Part shown: positions 41,764 through 48,704 of the stretch, in pieces | Numbering within the stretch: the first letter of the stretch is position 1 | Layout: each line of letters begins with the position of its first letter | DNA from: Candidatus Mailhella merdavium | GTDB lineage: Bacteria > Desulfobacterota > Desulfovibrionia > Desulfovibrionales > Desulfovibrionaceae | Direction of reading: 5' to 3' | DNA length: 48,704 bases | Assembly (NCBI GenBank): GCA_019119045.1 | Contig: DWXS01000090.1 | Span: 1-48,704 of the forward strand | Position numbers and translations under genes: made by a program | The notes under the pieces: model-generated | The model's database searches: none | What the model was told of the DNA's origin: nothing | Seen by the model: the letters and a program-made list of their open reading frames with translations, nothing else

Positions 41764-42984
41764 ATGCCTATTTGCAGTACGGAAACAGCAATTAAAGATC
41801 TTCGCGAAGGCAAGATGATAATTCTTGTCGATGATGAAGATCGTGAGAATGAAGGGGATCTGACCATAGCGGCGGAATTCGTCACGCCGGAAGCCATTAA
41901 TTTCATGGCTACCTATGGACGCGGTCTTATTTGTCTGCCCATGTCGCCCGAAATGGCGGATAAGCTGAATCTTCCCCTGATGACGAAGCGCAACGGATCG
42001 AGATTCGGCACAAACTTTACGGTTTCCATCGAAGCGCGGGAAGGCGTAACAACCGGAATTTCCGCTGCTGACCGGGCCAGGACTATCCAGACCGCCGTGG
42101 CGGACAATGCCAGGGCGGAAGATCTGGTGACGCCGGGCCATATATTTCCTCTCCGCGCCCATCCCGGCGGCGTACTGATGCGCGCCGGTCAGACAGAGGG
42201 AAGCGTTGATCTTGCCAAACTCGCAGGTATCAAGCCCGCTGCGGTCATCTGTGAAATCATGCGTGATGACGGCGAAATGGCCCGTATGCCCGATCTTGAA
42301 ATTTTTGCGGAGAAACACGGCCTGCATATCGCCACGATCAAAGATATCATCAAGTACAGGATGGATCGCGGTCAGGTTGCCGTTCGTCGTATAGCTGAAG
42401 CCAAGATGCCGACCAAATACGGAGAATTTCGTATTTACGCCTATGAAAATTCTCTGGATAATCTGACTCATGTGGCTTTGGTAAAAGGGAATGTTGCCGA
42501 CGGCGAGCCCGTTCTGACAAGAGTACACAGCGAATGTCTGACGGGAGATGCCTTCGGTTCTCTGCGTTGTGACTGCGGAGATCAGCTGGCCGCTGCCATG
42601 CGGCAGGTTGAAAAAGAAGGGCGGGGCCTGATTCTCTACATGCGTCAGGAAGGACGCGGCATCGGCCTTGCGAATAAAATCAGAGCATACGCGCTGCAAG
42701 ATCAGGGATTGGATACTGTTGAAGCCAATATCCGCCTGGGCTTTGCCCCGGATTTACGCGATTATGGCGTCGGCGCGCAAATTCTTGTGGATCTGGGGGC
42801 TCACCGCTTGCGTTTGCTGACAAACAACCCCAAAAAGATTATCGGCCTTGAAGGCTATGGAATTGAGATTGTTGAACGTGTTCCCATAGAACTTGAGGCA
42901 GGGGATTACAATGAAGAATATCTCCTGACCAAAAAAGAAAAAATGGGGCACTTGCTCTGCTGCATGCATCATCACAAAGGCTGA
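41764..42984 (+). CDS. ribBA: Bifunctional 3,4-dihydroxy-2-butanone-4-phosphate synthase / GTP cyclohydrolase II
   Basis: Both entry reactions of riboflavin synthesis. The N-terminal synthase half (about 1-200) has [12 protein letters not shown]. The C-terminal cyclohydrolase half (about 205-400) has [19 protein letters not shown] with zinc ligands C258, C269 and C271, followed by [10 protein letters not shown]. The 406-residue length fits a functional fusion. GATGAGGAT lies upstream. Confidence 0.96.
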   Translation: MPICSTETAIKDLREGKMIILVDDEDRENEGDLTIAAEFVTPEAINFMATYGRGLICLPMSPEMADKLNLPLMTKRNGSRFGTNFTVSIEAREGVTTGISAADRARTIQTAVADNARAEDLVTPGHIFPLRAHPGGVLMRAGQTEGSVDLAKLAGIKPAAVICEIMRDDGEMARMPDLEIFAEKHGLHIATIKDIIKYRMDRGQVAVRRIAEAKMPTKYGEFRIYAYENSLDNLTHVALVKGNVADGEPVLTRVHSECLTGDAFGSLRCDCGDQLAAAMRQVEKEGRGLILYMRQEGRGIGLANKIRAYALQDQGLDTVEANIRLGFAPDLRDYGVGAQILVDLGAHRLRLLTNNPKKIIGLEGYGIEIVERVPIELEAGDYNEEYLLTKKEKMGHLLCCMHHHKG

Positions 42985-43001
42985 GATATCGGAGGTTTTT
43001 T

Positions 43002-43472
43002 ATGGAACAGATTCGCTGCATAGAAGGGATGATGGATGCGAAGGGCGTTCGCATCGCCATTGTTGCCACACGTTTTAATGATTTTGTTGTGGATCGTCTG
43101 GTTTCCGGGGCTATTGACTATCTGACCCGTCACGGCGCAGAGCGGGAAAATCTGACCTTGGTTCGCGTTCCCGGGGCGTTTGAACTGCCGGTAGTTTGCC
43201 AGAAGCTGGCTTCTTCCGGTAAATATGACGGATTGCTGGCCTTGGGAGCCGTTATCCGCGGTGCGACGCCTCATTTTGATTTTGTTTCCGCAGAATCCAC
43301 CAAGGGCATTGCCCATGTTTCTCTCCAGTACGGTATTCCTGTCGGATTCGGTCTGTTGACGACGGATAATCTTGAGCAGGCCATTGAACGTGCTGGAAGT
43401 AAAGGAGGGAATAAAGGCGTGGAGGCTGCCTCTGCTCTTCTGGAAACTATTCGCGTTATGGAGCAGCTTTAA
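43002..43472 (+). CDS. ribH: 6,7-dimethyl-8-ribityllumazine synthase
   Basis: Forms the lumazine precursor of riboflavin; family members assemble into icosahedral or decameric shells. The 156-residue product has [35 protein letters not shown] and [13 protein letters not shown] precedes ATG 43002. Its stop overlaps the nusB start by TAATG. Confidence 0.96.
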   Translation: MEQIRCIEGMMDAKGVRIAIVATRFNDFVVDRLVSGAIDYLTRHGAERENLTLVRVPGAFELPVVCQKLASSGKYDGLLALGAVIRGATPHFDFVSAESTKGIAHVSLQYGIPVGFGLLTTDNLEQAIERAGSKGGNKGVEAASALLETIRVMEQL

Positions 43473-43924
43473 TGGGCGTTCGCAACGTGCCCCGCAGAGT
43501 TTCGCGAAATCTTGCCTTTCAGGTTTTGTACGGGCAGGAATTCCTGCATGCGACAAGTCTGGAGGAACTCAGCCGCGCCTTCAGGGAAGCTCCGAGACAG
43601 GCCGGCCAGGAAGAGGCCGAAGACGGCGGTTTTGCCTGGGAACTCGTGGAAGGCGTATGGAGCAAGAGAAGCGAACTGGATGAGCAGATTCGACGCTATG
43701 CACGAAACTGGCGTCTGGAGCGAGTCGGTCGAGTGGAGCTTACGCTTTTGCGTCTGGCGTTGTACGAGATGCTTTTCCGGCCCGATGTTCCGCACAAAGT
43801 CGCTATAAACGAGGCCCTGGAACTTAACCGGCAATATGGGGAAGAAAAGGCTCAGTCCTTCATTAACGGTGTGCTGGATGCTGCCGTTAAGGGGCTGGAA
43901 AACGGCCCTCTTTCCCGAAGCTAG
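43472..43924 (+). CDS. nusB: Transcription antitermination factor NusB
   Basis: Binds boxA RNA with NusE in rRNA antitermination. The 150-residue product has the all-helical NusB pattern: RRVSRNLAFQVLYGQEF at the N-terminus, VELTLLRLALYEMLF, and the C-terminal INEALELNRQYGEEKAQSFINGVLD. Placement directly after ribH is a common order. The start is the TAATG overlap with ribH. Confidence 0.95.
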   Translation: MGVRNVPRRVSRNLAFQVLYGQEFLHATSLEELSRAFREAPRQAGQEEAEDGGFAWELVEGVWSKRSELDEQIRRYARNWRLERVGRVELTLLRLALYEMLFRPDVPHKVAINEALELNRQYGEEKAQSFINGVLDAAVKGLENGPLSRS

Positions 43925-43971
43925 TTCACCAACAACCTGATTTTAAAGTTTTGCCTGAAGGATAGAAACAT

Positions 43972-46479
43972 ATGGCTCTTTCCTCCCGATATGACCCGCA
44001 GTCTATAGAAGAAAAGTGGCAGAAGCTTTGGACCGAACGTCGGTCCTTTTCCTGCGATCCGGATTCTTCAAGGCCCAAGTATTATGTTCTGGAGATGTTT
44101 CCCTATCCTTCCGGCAATATTCACATGGGGCATGTCCGGAATTATTCCATCGGGGATGTTGTCGCCCGATTCCGCCGGATGCAGGGATATAATGTTCTTC
44201 ACCCCATGGGCTGGGATGCTTTTGGTCTGCCTGCAGAAAACGCGGCAATCAAACATAATATCCATCCCGCCAAGTGGACCTATGCCAACATCGACAACAT
44301 GCGGGCACAACTGAAAAGGTTGGGCTATTCCTATGACTGGCGGCGCGAACTGGCGACATGCCATCCCAAATATTACAAGTGGGAGCAGCAGTTTTTCCTC
44401 CGCTGGCTGGAAAAGGGTCTTGTTTATCGTAAAAAAGCCCCGCAGAACTGGTGTCCTCAGTGTCATACCGTGCTGGCCAACGAACAGGTTGAGGAAGGGC
44501 GTTGCTGGCGTTGCGATACCCCGGTGGAACAGAAGGAACTGACACAGTGGTTTTTCCGTATTACCGCATATGCGGAAGAATTGCTTGATGATTTGAAAAA
44601 ACTTGAAGGCGGATGGCCGGATCGCGTGCTTTCCATGCAGCGTAACTGGATCGGAAAGTCGACAGGGGCTGAAATCGTTTTCCCGCTCGACGGAAGAGAT
44701 GGGGAAATCAAGGTGTTTTCAACTCGCCCCGACACTGTGTTCGGCGTAACGTTCATGACGCTGGCTCCGGAACATCCTCTTGTGGATTCTCTTATTAAAG
44801 GAAGAGAAAACGAAAAGGAAATTCGAGCTTTTATCGAAAAAACGCGCAACATGGACAGGCTGGATCGTCAGTCGGAAGCACTCGAAAAAGACGGGGTCTT
44901 CACGGGGGCATATTGTCTCAATCCCTTTACGGGGCGTCGCATTCCCATCTGGCTGGGAAATTTTGTCCTCGCCGATTATGGTACCGGGGCCGTGATGGCT
45001 GTTCCCGCACATGATCAGCGGGATTTTGATTTCGCCCGTAAATTCGGCCTTGATATGATCGTGGTCATTCAGGGGGAAGGGGAAAAGCTCGATCCCGCCA
45101 CAATGAAAGAAGCCTGGACCGCCCCCGGGGTAATGGTAAACTCCGGAGAGTTTGACGGCACTCCAAACGAAGAGGGAAAAGGCCTGATCATTGACGCTCT
45201 GAAAAAAATGGGCAAGGGCGGGAAAACCGTCAACTGGCGCCTCCGTGACTGGAACATTTCCCGTCAGAGATTCTGGGGCGCGCCTATTCCTGTTGTTTAT
45301 TGCGAAGAATGCGGTATGGTTCCCGTACCGGAAAAAGATCTTCCTGTACTTCTGCCTCTGGACGCCCAGCCCCTGCCCGACGGACGCTCTCCCCTGCCTC
45401 ATCTGGATTCTTTTGTGAATACGACCTGTCCGCGCTGTGGAAAGCCTGCGAAACGCGAGACGGATACGATGGATACCTTTGTTGAATCGTCGTGGTACTT
45501 TGCCCGTTTCACGGATGCCCGCAATGAGGATCAGGCTTTTAACAAAGAGGCGCTTTCCTACTGGCTGCCTGTCGATCAGTATATAGGAGGCGTCGAACAT
45601 GCCATTCTGCATTTGCTGTATTCCCGCTTTTTCACCAAGGTTTTGCGGGATTTCGATTTCTATCCTTCCGATTTATCAGAGCCTTTCCGTAATCTGCTGA
45701 CGCAGGGAATGGTTCTCAAAGACGGATCGAAGATGTCGAAATCCAAGGGTAATGTGGTCGATCCTACCGAGATGATTAATAAATATGGAGCGGATACGGT
45801 CAGATTGTTCTGCCTGTTTGCCGCTCCGCCCGAACGTGATTTTGACTGGAGCGATACGGGCATTGAAGGCTCGTCGCGCTTTCTTAATCGGGTATGGCGT
45901 CTTTTCGGAGAACTGCGGCCCTATCTGTCTGCCGTAAAAGCCTGTGCCTCTTCCGATTCCTGTGCCGATAACCATGCCGCGAGAGAGCTTCGTCTGCGCG
46001 AACATGCAACCGTGAAAAAAGTGGGAGAAGATATCGGCAATCGGTATCAGTTCAATACCGCTATTGCTTCAATCATGGAGCTGGTGAACGAGCTGTATCT
46101 TTCCAAGGATGAGCTGATTTCCACAGCGGAAGGCAAAGAGGCTCTTTCTTCAGCCATGGCCACAGTATTGACGCTGCTTTATCCCTTTACCCCGCATTTG
46201 TGTGAAGAACTGTGGGAAGATCTGGGGCATCAGTCCTCTCTGTCGGATGAAAGCTGGCCGCAGTGGCAGGAAAGCGCGCTTAAGCGCGATATGGTGACGG
46301 TTGTTATTCAGGTCAACGGCAAGTTGCGCGGCAAAATAGAGGTGCCGGCGGACGCATCACGGGAGGATGTGGAAAAGCTTGCTCTGGCGGATGAAGCCGT
46401 GCTGCGTCATACGGAAGGTTTGACTGTCCGGAAGGTGGTGGTCGTCCCCGGAAAGCTCGTCAATGTGGTGGCAAACTGA
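43972..46479 (+). CDS. leuS: Leucyl-tRNA synthetase
   Basis: Class I synthetase. The 835-residue product has [18 protein letters not shown] (HMGH variant of HIGH) near 42, an editing domain with the conserved [12 protein letters not shown], and [12 protein letters not shown] (KMSKS). The C-terminal [11 protein letters not shown] is typical. AAGGAT precedes ATG 43972. It overlaps lptE by TGATG. Confidence 0.97.
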   Translation: MALSSRYDPQSIEEKWQKLWTERRSFSCDPDSSRPKYYVLEMFPYPSGNIHMGHVRNYSIGDVVARFRRMQGYNVLHPMGWDAFGLPAENAAIKHNIHPAKWTYANIDNMRAQLKRLGYSYDWRRELATCHPKYYKWEQQFFLRWLEKGLVYRKKAPQNWCPQCHTVLANEQVEEGRCWRCDTPVEQKELTQWFFRITAYAEELLDDLKKLEGGWPDRVLSMQRNWIGKSTGAEIVFPLDGRDGEIKVFSTRPDTVFGVTFMTLAPEHPLVDSLIKGRENEKEIRAFIEKTRNMDRLDRQSEALEKDGVFTGAYCLNPFTGRRIPIWLGNFVLADYGTGAVMAVPAHDQRDFDFARKFGLDMIVVIQGEGEKLDPATMKEAWTAPGVMVNSGEFDGTPNEEGKGLIIDALKKMGKGGKTVNWRLRDWNISRQRFWGAPIPVVYCEECGMVPVPEKDLPVLLPLDAQPLPDGRSPLPHLDSFVNTTCPRCGKPAKRETDTMDTFVESSWYFARFTDARNEDQAFNKEALSYWLPVDQYIGGVEHAILHLLYSRFFTKVLRDFDFYPSDLSEPFRNLLTQGMVLKDGSKMSKSKGNVVDPTEMINKYGADTVRLFCLFAAPPERDFDWSDTGIEGSSRFLNRVWRLFGELRPYLSAVKACASSDSCADNHAARELRLREHATVKKVGEDIGNRYQFNTAIASIMELVNELYLSKDELISTAEGKEALSSAMATVLTLLYPFTPHLCEELWEDLGHQSSLSDESWPQWQESALKRDMVTVVIQVNGKLRGKIEVPADASREDVEKLALADEAVLRHTEGLTVRKVVVVPGKLVNVVAN

Positions 46480-47006
46480 TGAAGATCAGGGATTATTGCG
46501 CGAGGGCTGCATGTCGCTTCCTGTTTGTGTCTTTCATGCTGCTTTTCTCCGCCTGCGGATATCAGTGGCAGGGAAGCGACAGTTCCTCGACGGCCAGCGT
46601 ACTGGGAAACGGATTCAGTACGGTGAAAATAACCAATGTTGAGCAGTCCTCGCTGTATCCCTGGATTCCCTATTATCTGCGCTCACTGATGAGGGACGAG
46701 ATAACTCTTCGCCACCTTGCAGAATGGCAGGATAACGGCGAAGCCGATTACACTATGGAAATCCGCATGCCGTCATTTTCCGTAGGCTCCTATGTCAGTA
46801 ATACGCAGGACATTACTCTGCTTAATGCTGCCACAGTGTCGCTTGAGGTGATTCTTCATGAAGGAGGAAGCAACGCTGTCGTCTGGCAGTCGGGGCTTGT
46901 TGTGTATTCCGATTATTTTGAAAATCAGCGTGAGCATACCGCCATTCGGGAGTTGCTGAGAGAAGTTGTGCGCCGGGCAGTGGATCGGATGCAGCTTAAA
47001 TTTTAA
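46479..47006 (+). CDS. lptE: LPS assembly lipoprotein LptE-like
   Basis: Predicted outer-membrane lipoprotein that with LptD inserts LPS. The 175-residue protein has a lipobox LFSAC with lipidated C26, then GYQWQGS as seen in LptE, and IREL-LREVVRRAVDRM at the C-terminus. Sequence conservation is low in this family; assignment rests on lipobox, size, and its place directly between leuS and holA, where lptE lies in many Gram-negative bacteria. Confidence 0.8.
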   Translation: MKIRDYCARAACRFLFVSFMLLFSACGYQWQGSDSSSTASVLGNGFSTVKITNVEQSSLYPWIPYYLRSLMRDEITLRHLAEWQDNGEADYTMEIRMPSFSVGSYVSNTQDITLLNAATVSLEVILHEGGSNAVVWQSGLVVYSDYFENQREHTAIRELLREVVRRAVDRMQLKF

Positions 47007-47122
47007 TTCGTCCTGTCTGGCTGTCCGGGAAGATGGAATCATGTCTTGAAGCGTTCCATCTCTGGAAACAATATACCGGAATTTCCGGGGTAGACAGGGT
47101 CAGGATCACATGGTTGTCATGT

Positions 47123-48103
47123 ATGGACAAGCCAGGTTTTTATTTTTGTATCTGCCCGGACAGCTTGCTGGCGCGCGAGCATGTTCATGACATGCTCGCT
47201 TCCTGCGGGTACAATGACTGCCCTGTGACGGTTTTCTGGGCAGATGAGGGGTTAGGAGAAAAATTCTGGGATGTATTGACGCTTCAAGGGCTGGGAAGTT
47301 CCAGGCAGACACTGTTTATCCGCAACGCGCAGATACTTTCTGCCGAAGTGTGGAAAAAACTTTCCGGAGCCTTGGGAATCCCCAGACCTGGGATTATGCC
47401 GGTCTTTTTTTTTGAGGGAGCATGGGAGAAAGGGCAGCCCAAACTTCCTGCATACCTGACCAGGTTAAAGTGTTTTGAGTTTGCGGGCAAGAAGAGATGG
47501 ATATGGCGTTCTCCTTCTCTTGATTCACGCGGAATTCGGAATTTCTTACAGGAAAGAGCGAAATTCAGAAATCTGACGCTGGAACCCAACACGCTGGAGA
47601 TTCTTGAAGAAATTCTTCCTCCCGATGCCGCAGCCATTTCAGCCGTCGTAGAGCAGCTTGCCCTGCTGGTTGATGACGGCGTCGTCAGGCCGGAGCATAC
47701 GAAAGAAATCGCTTCATACGTTCCTGATATGGTATTATTCGATCTGATTCGTCATATTCAGGATGGGCGGCTGGATAAAGCTCTGGAGCTTGTTTTGCGG
47801 GAGGGGGACAACAGCGACGGTGTGCTGTTCCCTCTTCTGACGCTGATGACCAGGGAAGCCAGAATTCTCTGGCAACTTCTGGCGGGTGAAAATGTCTATG
47901 TACCGCAACATATCGTCGGTCTGAAACGTCGCCTGGCGGCCAATCTGGGTTTCAGAGGCATTGCGAAGATATTTGCTGCTCTCAGCAAGGCCGAATGGAA
48001 TGTCAAAAGCGGTCAACTCCAGCCCGGGCAGGCGCTTGAAGAACTTATTGCGGAGCTGGTTCGGCTGTTTACATTTCCCCGAAAGCATACAAGGACAGAT
48101 TGA
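47123..48103 (+). CDS. holA: DNA polymerase III delta subunit-like protein
   Basis: Clamp-loader delta subunit that opens the beta clamp. The 326-residue product from ATG 47123 begins PGFYFCICPDS and has the family's RNAQILSAEVWKKLSGAL and a helical C-terminus with SKAEWNVKSGQ. An in-frame ATG at 47033 would add 30 residues of unlike composition, and neither start has a good ribosome-binding site, so the N-terminus is uncertain. The downstream gene begins two bases after the stop. Assigned by context after lptE and by weak family features. Confidence 0.82.
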   Translation: MDKPGFYFCICPDSLLAREHVHDMLASCGYNDCPVTVFWADEGLGEKFWDVLTLQGLGSSRQTLFIRNAQILSAEVWKKLSGALGIPRPGIMPVFFFEGAWEKGQPKLPAYLTRLKCFEFAGKKRWIWRSPSLDSRGIRNFLQERAKFRNLTLEPNTLEILEEILPPDAAAISAVVEQLALLVDDGVVRPEHTKEIASYVPDMVLFDLIRHIQDGRLDKALELVLREGDNSDGVLFPLLTLMTREARILWQLLAGENVYVPQHIVGLKRRLAANLGFRGIAKIFAALSKAEWNVKSGQLQPGQALEELIAELVRLFTFPRKHTRTD

Positions 48104-48105
48104 AC

Positions 48106-48704
48106 GTGACAACGCCGAAGAATCAGGCAGAGGGGCACCGCGCGCGTCTTCGTGCCAGAATCATGAAGGACCCCCGCGGAGCTTATACATATGAGCTGCT
48201 TGAGAGTTTGCTGGGATATGTTCATCTGCGCTCCGACACGAAAGGGCTTGCCAAGACATTACTGGATAAATATGGCGGAATACGAGGGCTCCTCGGGTCT
48301 CATCCGGCGGAACTTCACGATATTCCCGGATGTGGCCCGGCAACGGAAACTTTTTTGACGCTGCTGCGGGAAATCATTGCCCGATATTTTACTGAAGCGG
48401 TAAAATCCAGAAAAAGTGTGACATTAAGTGATATTGCTCAGCTTGGTATGGCCATGCTGGCAGGGCTTCCCCATGAGGAAGTTTGGGTTGCGCTTCTGGA
48501 CAATGGCAATAGACTGCTTACTTTTGAAAGAGTCAATAAAGGTTCCGTCGGCCATGTTTTATTAACCGCTCGCGATGCCGTGGAGATTACCCTGAAGTAT
48601 AAGGCAACCGGGCTGGTTGTATTACATAATCATCCCGGAGGGGCGCTTAAACCGTCTACGCTTGATACGGAGAGTACCCTCATGTTGTGCCAGGCTTTGG
48701 AGGC
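48106..48704 (+). CDS. radC: RadC-family JAB/MPN protein (partial, runs off window)
   Basis: An incomplete gene; at least 199 codons are present and the 3' end is beyond the window. From GTG 48106 (AAGGA 11 bases upstream) the product has the RadC N-terminal helical part with a HhH-like LHDIPGCGPA (near 70-80), and then the JAB motif HNHPGGALKPSTLD with the metal-binding H-x-H-P-x7-S-x2-D. RadC is a widespread family whose cellular role is unsettled; older DNA-repair claims are doubtful. It starts two bases after holA, the end of the operon seen here. Confidence 0.88.
   Translation, partial: MTTPKNQAEGHRARLRARIMKDPRGAYTYELLESLLGYVHLRSDTKGLAKTLLDKYGGIRGLLGSHPAELHDIPGCGPATETFLTLLREIIARYFTEAVKSRKSVTLSDIAQLGMAMLAGLPHEEVWVALLDNGNRLLTFERVNKGSVGHVLLTARDAVEITLKYKATGLVVLHNHPGGALKPSTLDTESTLMLCQALE

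Noticed and set aside
47033-47122. 30 extra N-terminal residues of HolA from ATG 47033
   Set aside because: The family-like sequence begins at 47123 and no good ribosome-binding site supports 47033; kept as an alternative only.
1-48704. CRISPR arrays, insertion sequences, prophage, rRNA or tRNA genes
   Set aside because: No spaced direct repeats, transposase motifs, phage structural genes or tRNA-like cloverleaf was recognised on reading; a tRNAscan or Infernal run would be decisive.

Overview
The window is 48.7 kb of ordinary bacterial chromosome at about 50-55% G+C. It is gene-dense, and I see no insertion sequence, prophage, CRISPR array, rRNA or tRNA in it. The gene content points to a sulfate-reducer-like deltaproteobacterium of the Desulfovibrionaceae. 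Three things support this: a TunR-type regulator (integrase-like DNA-binding domain plus two molybdate/tungstate-binding domains) beside mod genes; an unusually large PEP synthase next to pyruvate carboxylase and a biotin ligase; and a long lipid/riboflavin/leuS/holA/radC gene run whose order I recall from Desulfovibrio vulgaris. Genus and species cannot be fixed from sequence reading alone.

Region 1 (1-3.7 kb) is a molybdate/tungstate uptake locus. modB and modC overlap and run forward, modA is a separate forward gene, and the oxyanion-sensing regulator lies between them on the reverse strand. Region 2 (3.7-11.1 kb) is a set of mostly single metabolic genes: a 57-residue HTH protein, formate-tetrahydrofolate ligase, an exported DUF3298-type protein, an agmatinase-family enzyme, acetyl-CoA synthetase and a nitroreductase. 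Region 3 (11.1-19.5 kb, reverse) is the anaplerotic set birA, pyc and ppsA: the ligase that biotinylates pyruvate carboxylase is directly upstream of its target, and PEP synthase follows.

Region 4 (19.5-28.8 kb) begins with a forward tRNA nucleotidyltransferase-type gene whose start codon is 3 bp from the divergent birA start. It continues with a reverse run: a small exported protein, amrS (radical SAM), cobO, an Smr-domain protein, glpX, fabD, argS and a SPOR protein. Region 5 (28.9-32.6 kb, forward) holds purM, a TudS(DUF523)-CbiK fusion and a PLP aminotransferase. The fusion is the most unusual protein in the window.

Region 6 (32.6 kb to the end, forward) is an 18-gene co-directional run behind a good sigma70-like promoter: yceD, rpmF, plsX, fabH, fabG, acpP, fabF, glyA, a dCMP deaminase, ribD, ribE, ribBA, ribH, nusB, leuS, lptE, holA and a radC gene cut by the window end. 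It couples fatty-acid initiation, one-carbon/nucleotide supply, riboflavin synthesis and translation/replication housekeeping through short gaps and overlapping stop/start codons.

No large unknown defence-like or mobile system is visible. The observations most worth a second look are the TudS-CbiK fusion, the TunR locus with palindromic convergent gene ends and a motif shared by two promoters, the zinc-ribbon tail on pyruvate carboxylase, the enlarged PEP synthase, the birA/tRNA-nucleotidyltransferase divergent starts, the amrS-cobO-smr operon and the tiny HTH gene next to fhs.
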